The notes under the pieces were generated by a model, which searched no databases, was not told where the DNA came from, and worked only from the letters and a program-made list of their open reading frames with translations. DNA of 64,000 nucleotides from Zygaena filipendulae (taxonomy: Eukaryota; Arthropoda; Insecta; Lepidoptera; Zygaenidae): the NCBI GenBank assembly GCA_907165275.2, contig OU015659.1:11946501-12010500 (forward strand), read 5' to 3'. The translations under genes and the position numbers were made by a program. Of the stretch, positions 63,831-64,000 are shown piece by piece (within the stretch, counting starts at the first letter, position 1; the number at the start of each line of letters is the position of its first letter).

Positions 63831-64000
63831 ATGTGTTAGTTTTAAATCTCTAATGCGTTATATTCAGGTTGAAATGCCACCATCTTTATTTAGTTTAGTC
63901 AGAATAGGTACATATGCCGTAAATAACAATAAATCATTGGTACATACAAACAGTGCTAACTGATAAAGCTCGGAGAGAGTTATGATCTGTTAATATGTAA

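Overview
The window looks like transposon-dense intergenic DNA from a lepidopteran (moth or butterfly). It is AT-rich. It carries dozens of copies of a short Helitron-like repeat with the ends TC...CTAG, inserted between A and T, with the 3' hairpin CGCGG-GTGAAA-CCGCG. As I recall it, this matches the Lepidoptera-specific 'Lep1' type. There are also tRNA-derived SINEs, several MITE families and truncated LINE tails ending in microsatellites. I found no convincing host protein-coding gene. All recognisable coding sequence belongs to mobile elements.

Three elements still hold protein-coding sequence. (1) A Ty1/copia retrotransposon lies at 39585-44150 on the minus strand. Its 174-bp LTRs look identical by eye. 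It has a TCATA target duplication, a primer-binding site matching the internal half of initiator tRNA-Met, a G-rich polypurine tract, a gag-protease frame and an integrase/RT/RNase H frame. Two frameshifts break it around the integrase. (2) A 666-bp hAT remnant at 11768-12433 has an exact 8-bp duplication, AGTTATAT. It encodes only the C-terminal dimerisation segment of a ZBED5/SCAND3-like transposase. (3) A 1.16-kb piggyBac remnant at 59078-60238, bounded by TTAA, encodes only the cysteine-rich C-terminal domain.

The rest is non-autonomous. MITE-A has about 18 copies with TA target sites in the best ones, and most copies carry one or two palindromic TGACGTCA (CRE-type) sites. MITE-B has a 29-bp TIR starting GGACGCAGATAAGC. 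MITE-C has TIR CAACGTGTTAAT. MITE-D has a roughly 50-bp TIR. MITE-E has TATGTAACTTTTGTT ends. MITE-F is a fold-back and MITE-G has GGGCCC ends. A Harbinger-like element has TTA duplications, and a non-coding hAT element has GTCGTACA/GTCGTATA duplications. Many insertions are nested.

The most conspicuous object is an ~870-bp, nearly perfect (TTCTA)n array at 27104-27975. It is the expanded tail of a 5'-truncated retroposon. That retroposon inserted into a MITE-E copy and left the duplication CATATTGTRA on both sides.

Boundaries of degenerate repeats are approximate. All identities are by eye, with no database search. Family labels MITE-A to MITE-G are local names.
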